Source: Marasmius tenuissimus
Lineage: Eukaryota > Basidiomycota > Agaricomycetes > Agaricales > Marasmiaceae
Direction of reading: 5' to 3'
Length of the DNA: 64,000 nucleotides
Assembly (NCBI GenBank): GCA_029532415.1
Contig: JAQOTA010000064.1
Location: 434,001-498,000 of the forward strand
Positions 45,310 to 57,200 of the stretch are shown here, in pieces (the first letter of the stretch is position 1; each line of letters opens with the position of its first letter). The notes below the pieces were generated by a model. It saw only the letters and a program-made list of their open reading frames with translations. It did not search any database and was not told the origin of the DNA. Both the position numbers and the translations under genes were made by a program.

Positions 45310-46587
45310 GGTTTCTGACACTTTATGTGTACTCACCATAGGCAAGGAATTGGAACTACGGTTAAACAAAATATGTTTCAGTAAGGAACCAGAACCGACA
45401 AAAACTAGATGAAGACACTATCACACACCCCAACAACAACGATAGGCCCAATGATGATCCCTGACAAAGTGAGATGAGACGATAGGGGAATCAGACTCTG
45501 TCCCGTGGCGGGCATAATCTGTCTAGGTACTGTAGGCATAGTATATGATGGAGGAAATATAGGAACAAGGTCCCGTAGAAAAGCAAAATATCCGAGGGGG
45601 ACTGAGTACTAGTGGAGGAAAGTGGCGACGGAGTCAGAATCGCACGGGCAGTTGCAACCAATATCTCGTTCAAGAACAGGTTTTAAGAACCTTGGAAGGC
45701 TAAATAACATAGCCCATGGCCCCATGCCTGGTCATCTATGAATAAGCCGGTGAGAGAAATTGTGTCATTGGCTTTACTTGCAGTGATGTTGTGTCTCATT
45801 TGGGTCCCGTGTGCATTCTGTAAAGTAGGGCGGGCAGTTAGCGATGTTCTAGATTGGCGAATGTTGATCCACCATACTCCACCTTCGCTGATACTAGATG
45901 CGGATACTCCTGGATGAACGCGAAAGAGTTTGCTACAGCCTGCTCAATGCAAAGATTTTCCATCATTGTGTCAATAATAAGCAATGGAGAAACGGCGGGG
46001 GTACCTGAAATGGTAGCTCACTTGCTGCGAGGGATCTCTTTGCAGCTCCCACCTTATCCAACGGCATCACAAATGAATCTGCGTTCTTCTCATCACTCCA
46101 ACACTTGGTCACCACAAATCGACGTGAAGTCACTCCGTCGCTTGCAAACTGACAGGAAAGGCTTCGATCCAGATTCGGGAGAAAGGCAGAGGAACATAAG
46201 GCCCCAAGGGACAAGCAGAGTGTTGAAGGATGAACGGGGTAAATTCCAACACAGCCTTTTCGATGTAAGCAATCTCCGCAATCATGGAGCTGAGTGCTCC
46301 ATTTATGATGAGTATGCACATCATCGTTATGCACATTGAGGAGACAATCTCCGAGCAAGCCGCTGCTGTGTCGACAAGCGTAGACCACTCCAGCTGGGTA
46401 CTGATGTTACCCCTTCAGCGCCGGCGGGAGCATGTGGTGATTGAGTTTCGTTTGCATGAGGTGTGTAGTTGCCTCCGGTTCTTCTTTTTTGGCGAGCACA
46501 GGTGAATCGTCCTGACTAGCGGAACGCCGAGGAAAGCAAATTCAATTGCATCTGAAGCACAGCGAGCCTTCCTAGCATTTGAGACTT
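45310..46587. other. unresolved; possible coding on either strand
   Basis: A 161-codon plus frame (45854-46339) and a 141-codon minus frame (45963-46388) overlap. A third, minus frame at 46130-46336 is hydrophobic (MCITMMCILIINGALSSMIAEIAYIEK) and could be an exon. None has a recognised motif, so I do not call a gene. Confidence 0.3.
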
Positions 46588-46599
46588 GACAGTCACTGG

Positions 46600-47010
46600 G
46601 GTACGGTTGCCGAGCAGGCTCAGGCTACCCTTCCCCTGCTTCCTTCGTTGGACTTGCCGGTTCACTTTGCCACTTCGACGTGGCGATCTTCACGGATGCC
46701 GTTGAACCTTTTTTACGGGACTTCTCAAAAATCATAAGATTTCTTTCCTCTGTCTTTTGGGGGGTAGAGGATGACGGAGAGCGTCTAGTAAGTGGTTTTG
46801 AGAGCCATGTGGCGTTTTGGAATCGTAAATGTGGTTCAGAACAAGTTCAAATTTGCTCAAGAGTCAAAATATGTCGAAAGCTAAACCACGATGACCGACA
46901 AGGCTTTGGCCGATGCTTTTGCTGTACGTACATGCTAAGTACAGATCGGGTCCCGACTAGGCTTGAAGTCGAAGCTCGTGAAAGGCCTGACTCGAGTCTT
47001 GCTCTGGCCC
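46600..47010. mobile_element. 411-bp insertion between 12-bp direct repeats
   Basis: GACAGTCACTGG occurs exactly at 46588-46599 and again at 47011-47022. Two bases inside the left copy begins TACGGTTGCCGAGCAGGCTC, the terminal sequence of the 922-bp TIR element at 4232. No matching inverted end is seen on the right. It is either a damaged relative of that element, with an unusually long target duplication, or a different insertion whose left end captured it. Confidence 0.4.
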
Positions 47011-47099
47011 GACAGTCACTGGCGTGCTCACTGTTGGCGTAGCTAAGGGTCAAGCTTGGGAAGGACGGAATGCGAGTTGTTGCAGTGACTTCGAGCCAT

Positions 47100-49660
47100 T
47101 ATGAAATAGGTTCGCTTCTGAGCTAATGCATTCTCGTTTTGAGCGGAGATTGGAGTAATGTTGGTCGGGCGGGCTGCGGTACGAAGCGTGAGGTTAACAG
47201 ACAATAAATAAAAGTTTGATTGGCGATGGTTTCTAATACTCGAACATGAATTGAACGTGCATAGTTCTTTTAAGGCCCCAAGTATAATCTAAGGCCTACG
47301 AAACAGTCAGTGAAGCGCCCATCTGTCACGCCCTCGTTTATTTCTCCGCACCTCGTTTCATTTTTACGGCAACACCGTTGTTCATTCCATTCAGCAAATT
47401 CATGACTGAAATCCACCAAGGAGTCCCCGAGCGACGAGATGGCTGGCCCAGTTGGCCGACAGTCTCCAACCGCGACTTCCTTTGAGCTACCCTTCGCTCG
47501 CTGTCGCACATTCTGAGATTTCAGAGTCACGGACTGAAGATTTTTTATGCTACTTGAGCACTGACGCAGTGAACTGAGCCAAAAAAAAAAGTACAATGCC
47601 GGTGTCTATATAAGATCTTTCGACACGATTACGCTGTACAAGATAAACGAGTACCGTCTGACAGTGTACTTGTACATCCTCACGATACCTGAGAAAGGTG
47701 AATCTGAATCAACACGGGAAAGCCACGGTCATCGAGGGAACATACGTAGTATACGTCCCAACAATCTGATACGACTGCAGAACATCTCCCCAGCGAAAAA
47801 TGAATCATCCGGTGTTAGTGGAGGGCTATTAGTCAGCTAGACGTCCAGGAATTGAAGGGTGTGCACCGAGTGGGTGGGGTTGAGAGATGTCTAACCAAGC
47901 ATCATATCAGCTCGAGCGAATGAAAGCTATTGGAGAACAACATACCCCTCGATCCGTTGGCAGCCAGCGGGTTGTCTGAGTTTATACGTCAACTGCTGGA
48001 GCCTATCTCTGCTCGCCCGATGGGTGTCTTTGGCTGACCTTGATGGGTATTAAGGAGCGCATGAGCTGAATAGCTACAGAAGATGATAAGTATAGCTCAC
48101 CAGAGTCTCTATGAAAGATCCACACAGTGGTCGGGTTTATGGATTTGTATCCACCCGCTTGCTCGGAACTGAAGCCTAAACTCGTGTCTTGGCCGGGATG
48201 AATAGTCTTGAACTGATGAGGAATGGTCATTGAGCAGTACAAAACTTTCTTGCTACTTGTTGATCAGGACGAGAGGAGGCTCCAAGTGGCGGCCTGGCAA
48301 TAAAGCATATAAGAGTAAATTCACCCGAGAGATTGAAAGTACACGCACCATCCTTCTATTCCCGGCATACCGTCCCTTTGTTGTGTTCTCTCCAAGAAGA
48401 TGGCTTGTCATGAACTGGCTCAATCTCCGAAGTGGGTATTTCTGTACAGGTGAAACTTGGGTCGACGAGGGATTAAAAAGAAAAAAAGACAACATATCTA
48501 GAGGGACAAAAAGCAGATTGACATTCTTCCCCTTTCCTGATTAAACATAGTGGATAGAGAGCCTGGGTCTAGAGCGCCACGGGCCGGGTGCATCTGAGGT
48601 CTCAGACCATCTTCTTGAGATACCGTGGATCGAGCTCGCCTTATATATCATTGTCTCTACTTCACCAATAGGAATATGAGTGGTCAGTGTCGCCAAGGCA
48701 AGACATCAAGTGAGATACCTACTATTGAGTCAGCATAGTTAAATGCACAGTGAGATGAAACTAAAACCTCACATATTGACTATAAGAGAATTCTTGTGTT
48801 CTTGCAGATGCTTGCTAGAGGTGATAATCGAGTAGATTGTCCTAAAGCTTTGAGACATGAAGTCTCCAGCTTTATACAAGAGTCCTTGTCTATCTACAAG
48901 TCATAGAACATAGGTAAGTGAGAATATAGCATATGGTACATGTTGCATATCAGTAAGCATAAGTGCTCGAAGAGCAGAGTGAGTAAGTAGGCATAGTCAT
49001 ACTAGCTTTCTATCTAAGTAATCTAGAGAGAAAGCTCAGTCAGCTTTGAACGCTATTGGGTGCAAAGCTGAACCTTGTTATAAACCATAGAGATAAGGTG
49101 TGAGTACTGACTAAATACAGAGTTCGTCTGAGTAAGTACAGGATCTTTCATACAAGTGCAAGTGTCATAGTGAAAGAGTCTATAAATAATAGACACGTAA
49201 ACAACACGTCAATAAAGTGTATCACATGGTAACCACATGTTCAACACCTACTGTCTAGTAGCTGGTTGCCATCCAACAAAGTGACGGATCATATACATAG
49301 GCGACCACCTCGATGGCGGATTGGATGTTAACTGAAATCAAAGGCGACAAGGTGTTTTTATTGATCTTGATAATTATTCCAGCAACGCGAAAATGATGTT
49401 GATTACATGCACCTCCACTTGTTCCCAGGTACCAATGAGACAAAGAGATGAGATGATAGTGGTTTGAAAACAGGTTTGGGCGGAGTCTGAAAAGGGCAGC
49501 CTCGAGGCTATCTCGTAAATAGAAGCGACATGTGCCCTGATCATATTATCCACTATCTCGAAATGCTTGGAATTCTTGCGAATGGTGGTATGGCTTTGGT
49601 GACAAAATCACCTGTTTGTAAATTTCAAGGCGGTATGAGAGGAATCCAATAAACAATGGG
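47100..49660 (-). other. gene-like block X1, diverged duplicate of 57.2-58.3 kb
   Basis: Parts match the second block in order and strand. They include AAAGATCCACACAGTGGTCGG (48115; 57370), TGAGTGGTCAGTG (48677; 57833), and TTTATTGATCTTGATAATTATTCCAGCAACGCGAAAATGA (two parts, 49358; 57970). The similarity is too patchy and the frames too short to model a protein. The minus frame 48003-48242 (TIPHQFKTIHPGQD) may be one exon. A solo LTR interrupts it. I do not recognise a family. Confidence 0.35.
48723..49246 (-). mobile_element. 524-bp solo LTR
   Basis: Read on the minus strand it begins TGTTGAACATGTGG and ends TCAATA. The expected inverted end TCAACA therefore carries one substitution. The exact 5-bp target duplication CCTAC flanks it (48718-48722 and 49247-49251). 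The related block at 57.8-58.0 kb lacks this sequence. No internal retrotransposon region remains. Confidence 0.75.
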
Positions 49661-49669
49661 GCGTCATGA

Positions 49670-50500
49670 AGGCATGTTCTGTATTGTCAGGCTAGCCTCT
49701 TCATGCCAGTGCACTGAATTTTCCCTGTTCAGAGTTTCCTTATGCCCGAGACTGAAAGGTTTTTGCCTACGCTGATGATTGCACGAGTTGGGTCGGAAAC
49801 CAAGCTGGAGTGGAGGTACTTTACCTTGATCGAGAGCAAAGCCACGGGCTCGACACAGAGGGAACTCCCTGGATGTGAATTTATAGTCTGGGGATGTCCC
49901 CAACATTAACTACATCAGCAAAGTGGGGATTTTCCCGGTGACCGTTCTTGGCAGTTCTTGGCACTTCAGCCATTCTCTCAGGGTGGCGGGCTCACCGGTC
50001 AGAAAATTTTGTTCATTGCGAGCTTTCAACGCCCTACCTCATGTCAGATGATTGTCTAAAAGACCTCTAAAGAGTGTTTGTACTCTGAGTGAAGAGGTAG
50101 GTACAGAAGACATCAGTAAAAATCTGCTTGGAACTTGCTTTAGTTTACCAAAAAATCAGCCGGTGGGATTTTGGACCCAGCCGTTCAGGGCCTAGCCGGT
50201 GAGCCGGTACCAGTCATAAACGGTCGTAAACGGTTATTTCGCGGGTTACTGATGTATCCAGGAGCTTTGCACGGAGGATACGGTATTCTACATTCCATAT
50301 GTTATTCAGCCGAGCAGATAAAGACACTAGACACTGCGTAGGGGTGTGGCCTACAATACAGAGCTTGAGAAAACTGACCGAACTAACCAACTTCAATCCA
50401 TCCCCCAACGAATTGTTGGTTCTATACATCATCCCTTACACTCCCATGACACTCCGTTCATTTATCTCCAAGCCTTCTTGACAGACGCATATGTGTGAGT
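49670..50500. other. no recognisable gene
   Basis: Short frames only. A near repeat of AAACGGTCGTAAACGGTTA occurs at 50218. Nothing further is supported. Confidence 0.4.
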
Positions 50501-50559
50501 TGTCTGGGTGCTGTACATATGGATAAGATGACAGACTTGCGAGCGAGGATAATTCGCAC

Positions 50560-53456
50560 TTACCACGTCGTCTGTACAGGAGCTGAGCTGTGTTTCGCAG
50601 GGGTAGCCTCTCGATCTTCCCGCTCGGGTTGTTTCTTCGGTTTGCTCGGCGTAGTGACGGCCCTACCCGCCGTTTGGGTACTGAAACGACTCGTTAGATG
50701 ATTTGTACAAGTGATTCAACAGATGAGTTCTTACCGTGGAGCTGCGGTGGATGTTTGACCGGCACCTACTCCAGTGGTCTTTGTTCCGAGAGATTTCTGT
50801 GCCGCTCTCTTTGGCTGTATTTGTGAATTTGATATGGCGACTGCCTTTCCCTGAGTTGAGGGCCTACTCTAGTAATTCAAATACCGGATTTTGGCTAGGA
50901 AAAGAGAATTACCTTGTCGTGCGTGCAGAGGTATTATCGCAAGCATCTATATTTGCTCGTGTAGCTCCCTGTGGCTGTTTAGCTCGCTTGGCCGCCGTGT
51001 AAGACACGGAGGTTGGGGAGCTGAGAAACACTGGTGAAAATGGTGGATGTGAACAATAGAAAGTGAAGCTCACTGTCCAAGCGGGACTGGTTTGTGTGCA
51101 ATAGGTTTCGATGAATCTGGTTGACATTTGGTTCCCTGCATTGTAGGATGTTGTCCTCTGACGCGGCGTGTCTTTCCCACAGATTTTTGCGCGTTGGTTT
51201 TATGACAATTGTCTAAAACTCGAGTTCAAACATCACACAGGGTACGCATGTGACAAGTATAGAGCACACACACTTTGTTCTCCCGTGTGTGCCAACGCAC
51301 GTTCCACGGGTAGATCCACAAATAGAGAGGTTGACAGGTATGCTGGCTGAGAAATTGAAGAGCAAGATTCATCCAGCTCCTCCGAGTCCCCATGCTGATT
51401 CGAGTCTTCTAAGTCTTCATTGCTTTCTGTGTCCTCTACCTCCACGATCCTTCGAGCATGAGGATCACCTGAGCCAAAAACTAAACTATGTTTGACAAAT
51501 TACAGAGAGTGGACGGTACATACCCCATATCAACTCGGGATACCTGTGATCTCGAGCGTATTGCTTCCCATCAACGTCATAGTCTTTGGTGCGCAAGTGA
51601 CTCTTGACCAATCTATATTCCCGCGAAGTCCAATACGATCCGACCCACGTCTTGACCTCCAGCTCAGGTATTCCAGACTGTTCCCGATCCTTCTTTGAAA
51701 TCATGGTCTTTCCTGTTGGGTCCCATGACCAGTAAAAGAGCGGGCCAGAAAGGGGATGAGGTATACAGTACATTCCGTTGATGTACTCGACGTGTAGAGG
51801 GGGAAAAAAGAGGTACGCGGGTGCGGGACAGGGTTTGAGACTACTTGAGAAATTGCCCTTGACAGAAAATCCGATTTCATTAATGAAATCTGGAGATGGA
51901 TATCAGAGGGACGTGAAGTCGTCAACGAAAATGAAGATCTTGGGCGCACGTACATGTTGATCGAGATCGCCAGCGATACTTTTTAGACTGGCAAAGGTAA
52001 GCGGCGCAGAGTCGACTTCGGTCCTCCAGCGGAAGGCGCAGCGAGAAGAATAGGTTGAGTCGGGTGTTGTGGGTATCATGGAAGGTAAAGTCAGCGCGTG
52101 AAGGGACTAGTCGGGTTAGAAGTGGAGGGGATGGATAGAATACATGCCCACCTTTCTCAAAATAACCGACGTCGATGTTGTGACTATGATTCTCAAAACA
52201 CCACTCTGGACTTGGAGTGGAAGAGAAGTGGGCAAAAATTGCACCTCCCCAGTTCATGACAGCTCCGAATGTCACTTGGCGGTTTTTTGCCACCCCTGAC
52301 AGGCCTTCATTGATTTTCCCTGATGATGCAATCAGGTACACGAAGTCGCCGAAAGTGTTTTCAAAATAAGTGGTGATTGCGTCATCATCAAGTGGGGGAA
52401 GAGGCCCTTCAGGAAGAGGGGTTGGTGCAAAGGAGTAGTATCCATCTGGTTGCTCAATGGAGGCGGAGGCGTCGTAGTGCCAAGTCCGTGTTTTGAGATT
52501 GAATGTCCAATCCTCCCGCCACGGCGAACCTGTTGTGCTATCTTTAGCCCGCCAAGACTCGGATCAGCCAACTCACCGGAATCCTCAACGACTTGTCGGC
52601 ACGGAGCGCGGAAATTGCAACTTCCTGAAGGCACTTTCAGGAGTGTTTGGATGCAGGTTGAAGTCCTCACATGTGTATGGGAAAGGTATCCAAACACAAG
52701 GCGCTGTGTGGCGGAATATTGATCCGTCAACTCATTTCCATTGACTAAATCTGGGAACCTCGAGTAGTGAGCTTTTACAACGACCCGCGTCCCGAAAGTC
52801 TTCCTACCTTCATACAAGATAAAAGCTGGCATCTCTGCCTTCATCAATCCCAGCATCTGAACAAGCCGCAATGACCTAGATACCAACATGAGAACGTCAA
52901 GCCCAGATACCTAGTATGCATCAAACCCATCTGTGAGCCGAATATCCTTCATAGAAATGTTTCCAAAGCTGAAGCACGTCATATTGATCCCCTCCTCAAT
53001 GGATAGCTCGGCCCGCACTCACCAGGCGTGTAGTGTTTGTGTCCTTCTTGTCCTTTGGCTTGAAAGTCACAACAGTAGCTGTGTTATTGTGCGGGTATAT
53101 TGTGGCAGCATGGAACCTCTTGATAACTGTGACTCTTGCTACTTCACCATTCCAAGGCCTTTCCACCTGGGGCTCTCTGATTGTCACTTTCATCTCTTGT
53201 GACCAAGTCAGCTTTTGAAGATAGACATCACCCTCGAAAATCTCCCTATACCGCTTTTGTTTCGGCTGAATAACAAGAGTTCCAAGTCAATGTATCAATT
53301 GAGAGATTCAATGCGTACCATGACTCGATTCTCCTCCTCTTCCTGGCAGGTTGCACGATTGATGTAGTTTTGATGAAGGTCTCCTTCGACATGTTGGAGC
53401 ACACTATTATGACCGATGCTCGTATGTCTGGCACCTGAGAAAAAGCTCGAGGTCAT
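50560..53456 (-). CDS. uncharacterised multi-exon protein family, copy C
   Basis: The ATG at 53456 opens MTSSFSGARHTSIGHNS, followed by HVEGDLHQNYI. After intron 1, exon 2 reads PKQKRYREIFEGD, WSQEMKVTIREP and FHAATIYPHNNTATVV. The short exon LWKHFYEGYSAH and the exon LGLMKAEMPAFILYEG follow. The core contains DWTFNLKTRTWHYDAS, FAPTPLPEGP, ITTYFENTFGDFVYL, STPSPEWCFENHSHN, FYWSWDPTGKTMISKKDRE and KQYARDHRYPEL. Toward the C-terminus it becomes acidic and low in complexity (SNEDLEDSNQHGDSEELDES), then AAKRAKQPQGATRAN and, at about 50570-50690, TTPSKPKKQPEREDRE. The 3' end is not fixed, because the DVLTALDEIHCNE exon of copies A and B has no counterpart here. The core is open and aligned with A and B. 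It is the most complete copy at its 5' end and may be functional. No enzyme motif is recognised. Confidence 0.6.
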
Positions 53457-55640
53457 AGTCGAGTGAGGGAGGTAAGAGAGGGACTGAGAGGGAGGTTCAC
53501 AACATTGTCCGTATATGTGACCGTCAGTTCCTCAACCTCGTCATTTATGGGTGTTCCTGTTCAATAGCGCCCATGAACCTGGATCAGATGCTTCTTCCTC
53601 AAGATCGTTTGTCGGACTGGCAAATAAGAGACTGAGAAATCGCCGTGCCATGCTAAAAAAACACTTGGTGAGGGTTGGCTTGCCTTACTTCTGCGCAATA
53701 CACGTACCAGAGAGGTTTTGAACAGGGAGCACAACTGCGAGAGTTCCCTCTGTTGTTTTTCTGTTGCGCGGCGAACACATTAAGTGAAACCATCATTCCT
53801 GTCAATCAAAGGTTTGACGAGTCAGAACACATGCCCTTGACCCTCGTATCTACGTGCCGGTCAACCGCCAGTTCCTTGATCAGGCCCTAATAGAAGCGTG
53901 ACATGTAGTGGAAGATTTCAATGTATGTATGTGAAGATTATTGCTCAAAGGATCGATCAGAATAGAAAGTATGCGAGGCAAACCTCGTTACTCCCTAATT
54001 TTAGCTCTCAAGCACATTGTTCAAGGAGCCATTAGCATGCGGGATTTCTGAAACATGATACCATCCCGATACACGTTTTTGCTTCAAAGCGCGAATTATG
54101 GTAGATACACAGGGGGTCGGTATTGTAATCAAGAGGAGACGAATGCACCGACTCTCTCTGTGAATGACGATCCAAAGTTATAATTTCTGAGGTTTGGTTT
54201 GGCGAAGAACGCTGGGAGTCGGGGGGAACTCCCATAAAAAAGTCTTATTTCCACCGAAACATCAGCGTCTCTGAGAAAAAATGTCACTTTGCACGTGTAG
54301 AGAGACTCACAAAATAGCCCATCAAGGAAGATGCCGTCTCATTTCAACAAAGGTCAACGGCCACAAACGATGTTGCTGATCGACCAACGGGGATATCCCA
54401 AAGCCGAACACGCCACGATCGTGACACTATTCTGGTAGTATCCGAAACTGGATTGAGGATACAAATACATTCACAGCCGCTTAACCACCCAATCGTCGAG
54501 CGCCAACAAAACTACTCTGCCCCACAGGCTTGTAGGCAAGAGCGCCCGGGGTACGGAAACCTGGAGAATCAAAAGAACCTTCCTTTTATAGGTATAAGAT
54601 AGCCCAGAGCAAATTGTTATCATCAACCCATCGAAGAGAAGGCGACAGATAAACGTAGTCGCGGTCTATTATATATTTCCTAATCTTTGGTCAATTGTCG
54701 GTTGCGTTCCGTATGTACCAAACTCATTCACCAGACACCCATACCAAACGTACTAGTACCCCTCGCCAACACCCTCAGCATACCACGACAGGTGATTAAG
54801 ACTCGCACAAGCAGGGCGTAGACAGATCAATCACTTTGAAAATACGAATTCATCGCCTAAAGGCTCACAACCTTTTTGTAACCAGGACGCCGGCTACCAC
54901 CATCTGTACCGAGTATCGACTTTTGAGCTCGCTGAGAGGTACCACACGCCGAGATTCGGATGCGGCGAGATTGTGTGGGACAAATTATCATGCATTAGCA
55001 CCGGTGCCATAGACCAAAATTAATATACATCCGGGCCGTTGAAAGGGAGAGAAAGTGAGTACCTGATTTCAAGAGTGGTGGCGATCGACGAGGTTGTTGT
55101 GGAGCTAATTTAGCCCAGGCTCAGGGCAACTTCCGACGAGCCGTCGCCAAAGCCACACGCACCCTTTGACTACTTTCCCAATGGCCTACTTGTTTCAATT
55201 CACCACTCGCTAAAGATCTCAGTTATTTCACATACAGATGGTTCGACCTAGCTCTTGTAGTTTGGCTGAAGGACCACTTGACATTCTCGTTGTTGATTGC
55301 AGACCCGTACTCGTGAATTAGGATGAGCGTTAGCTAGAAAATCTGCTTTGTAGGTTTTTTGGCCCCTAGCGCGTTCTAAGTATTGAATACACGTTGACTT
55401 CGTGTACTAACATTTGCATCTCCCGGAAAACCGGCAAACTCGAGTTTTGAAGAGACACGACAGCTTTTGAGATACGTTTGACGTATGGCCCAAACTGCTT
55501 GAGTTAGTGACCGAGCTGGTCATATCAGGTAGTTCAGATGGGCGAACCCAATTGTCATCGTCTAAACGCCGTTTGAGGGGTGAGTCTGCCGCCCACAGTT
55601 TTGAGGCATACAATCGACATATCGGAGAGCCCCGGAGTAG
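53457..55640. repeat. segmental duplication: upstream flank of C
   Basis: Counterpart of 39871-43150 without the LTR and G-rich TIR insertions. It contains the presumed promoter of copy C and the conserved non-coding block at 54756-55155. Apart from that block, substitutions and small gaps are frequent. No gene is recognised. Confidence 0.7.
54756..55155. repeat. highly conserved non-coding block, copy 2
   Basis: Nearly identical to 42255-42660 over about 390 bases, with only scattered substitutions (for example CGTC/CGCC near the right end) and a small gap at CCGGGACCG/CCGGGCCG. No shared open frame was found. Confidence 0.6.
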
Positions 55641-55649
55641 TCATAGGTT

Positions 55650-57200
55650 CGGCGCACGAAAAACAAACACGGGGTGAATATCGGTACAGGAGGGAGGGCT
55701 GTCGATCAGACAGAGGGTATATAATCCGGACGGGCGAAGTAGACGCCAGTCGAGTGCTAGATTACTGATTTTCACGTGAACAGTGTGGCTGGGTGAGTTG
55801 GGCCTCCAGGCTTCAAGGTTGCCCGAGGATCAAATGAGTTATGAAGAATACCATCGGCAAACCAAACCACGACGAGAATTGTAGAGCCTACATGTCAAGG
55901 CATAGAGAGAATTCAACCGATAGCTCGCCAGGTGAGGGCAGCATAAAAGAACGAGCAATAAGTTTTGCGAGGGAACGATAGTCACGATGCTCGAGAAACA
56001 GACTTGTTGCGTCGTTTGAATTTGAGCCTATCCGATTTTTCCTAGAAGGGGATAGATTCCCCGCGTGGTGAAAGGCAAAAGACATTGTAGCCCAGGCACC
56101 ACGAACATCACTCAAGAGAGATGGGAAAGCTGTCTCGAGTAGGGTTAAGCGTAGTTCAGCACGAATACAGACCTATACTTCTTGGCGAATCTACCTCAGC
56201 TTGCTGCTCGTGTAGCTGGGCTACATTGCCGACACAATGAGGTATTTACGAGGTGTGCTTTACACCTTGGTGATGGGAGGGAGCTTCCAGACATCAAGTA
56301 CATTACAAAGGTCATCGATATGCTTGATTCAAGTCTGGACACCCGGCGAGCACTACAGGTCACCCCGATCAGGTATACGAATGGCAACGAAAGCTCTGTA
56401 CGATCCTCCGGCCGTGGCCTGCCTCCCTACATATAACATACAGCACGACAAGGCGGTGCACTCGTTCATCGGCTGCAAGAACTGGATTCTGGTCAACGTG
56501 GGGAAATGAGGTATTCAAGAAAACAGGCTTACTTCCTGCATCCGACTTCTCGGTGCTCAAAGAGACTGTTGTCGGTTTCACCAGACATAGTCCCAGCTTA
56601 CGGAGTTAAGGAAGAACATTCTGGCGAAAGAGCGTGTAAGTTTGGGCGCACGAGGTGAAACAACCCGGAAAATATGTACCCTTAGTCGGATGGTCCGAGT
56701 ACTGCTCCAGCCAAGTTTCTCCGACTTTCCTTGGTCGATAACTATGGGGATATTAGCCGAAGGTTTGGGTCCGATCGCAAGAAAGACCCACCAAAGCATC
56801 TTGGGTAATCTACACCTTCAGATAACGGCCATATGCGAAGTCTTCTGAAGCCGTGCTTGCAAGTTACGACTGAGTGGTAGATAAACGGCTGTATCCATAA
56901 TAAATGGCCCATCGGTGGCTGTCGTGAATTTGGGAGGCAACGATGTCAAACAGCGTGGGCTTCTCCGTAGTTGCTGGCATGACGAGAGAAGGTATTGAAC
57001 AGCGGCCTGGCAACGAAGCATATCAGAACGACCTCTTGAAAGAGAGTAAGAGAACACGCACCTCCATTCCATTCCCAATCATACTGGCACCGTCGAGTAT
57101 TATCTCTTTCTCATGAGGCGCAAGGGCGTACGTGCAGGTTGCGGGGTTGAGTGACGGCTGGCAAAGCACCATGTAAGTCCGAGCAATTGAGAGTGATCAG
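55650..57200. other. no recognisable gene
   Basis: Several frames of 60-90 codons overlap on both strands (for example 56182-56509). None carries a motif or has a second copy here. Confidence 0.35.
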
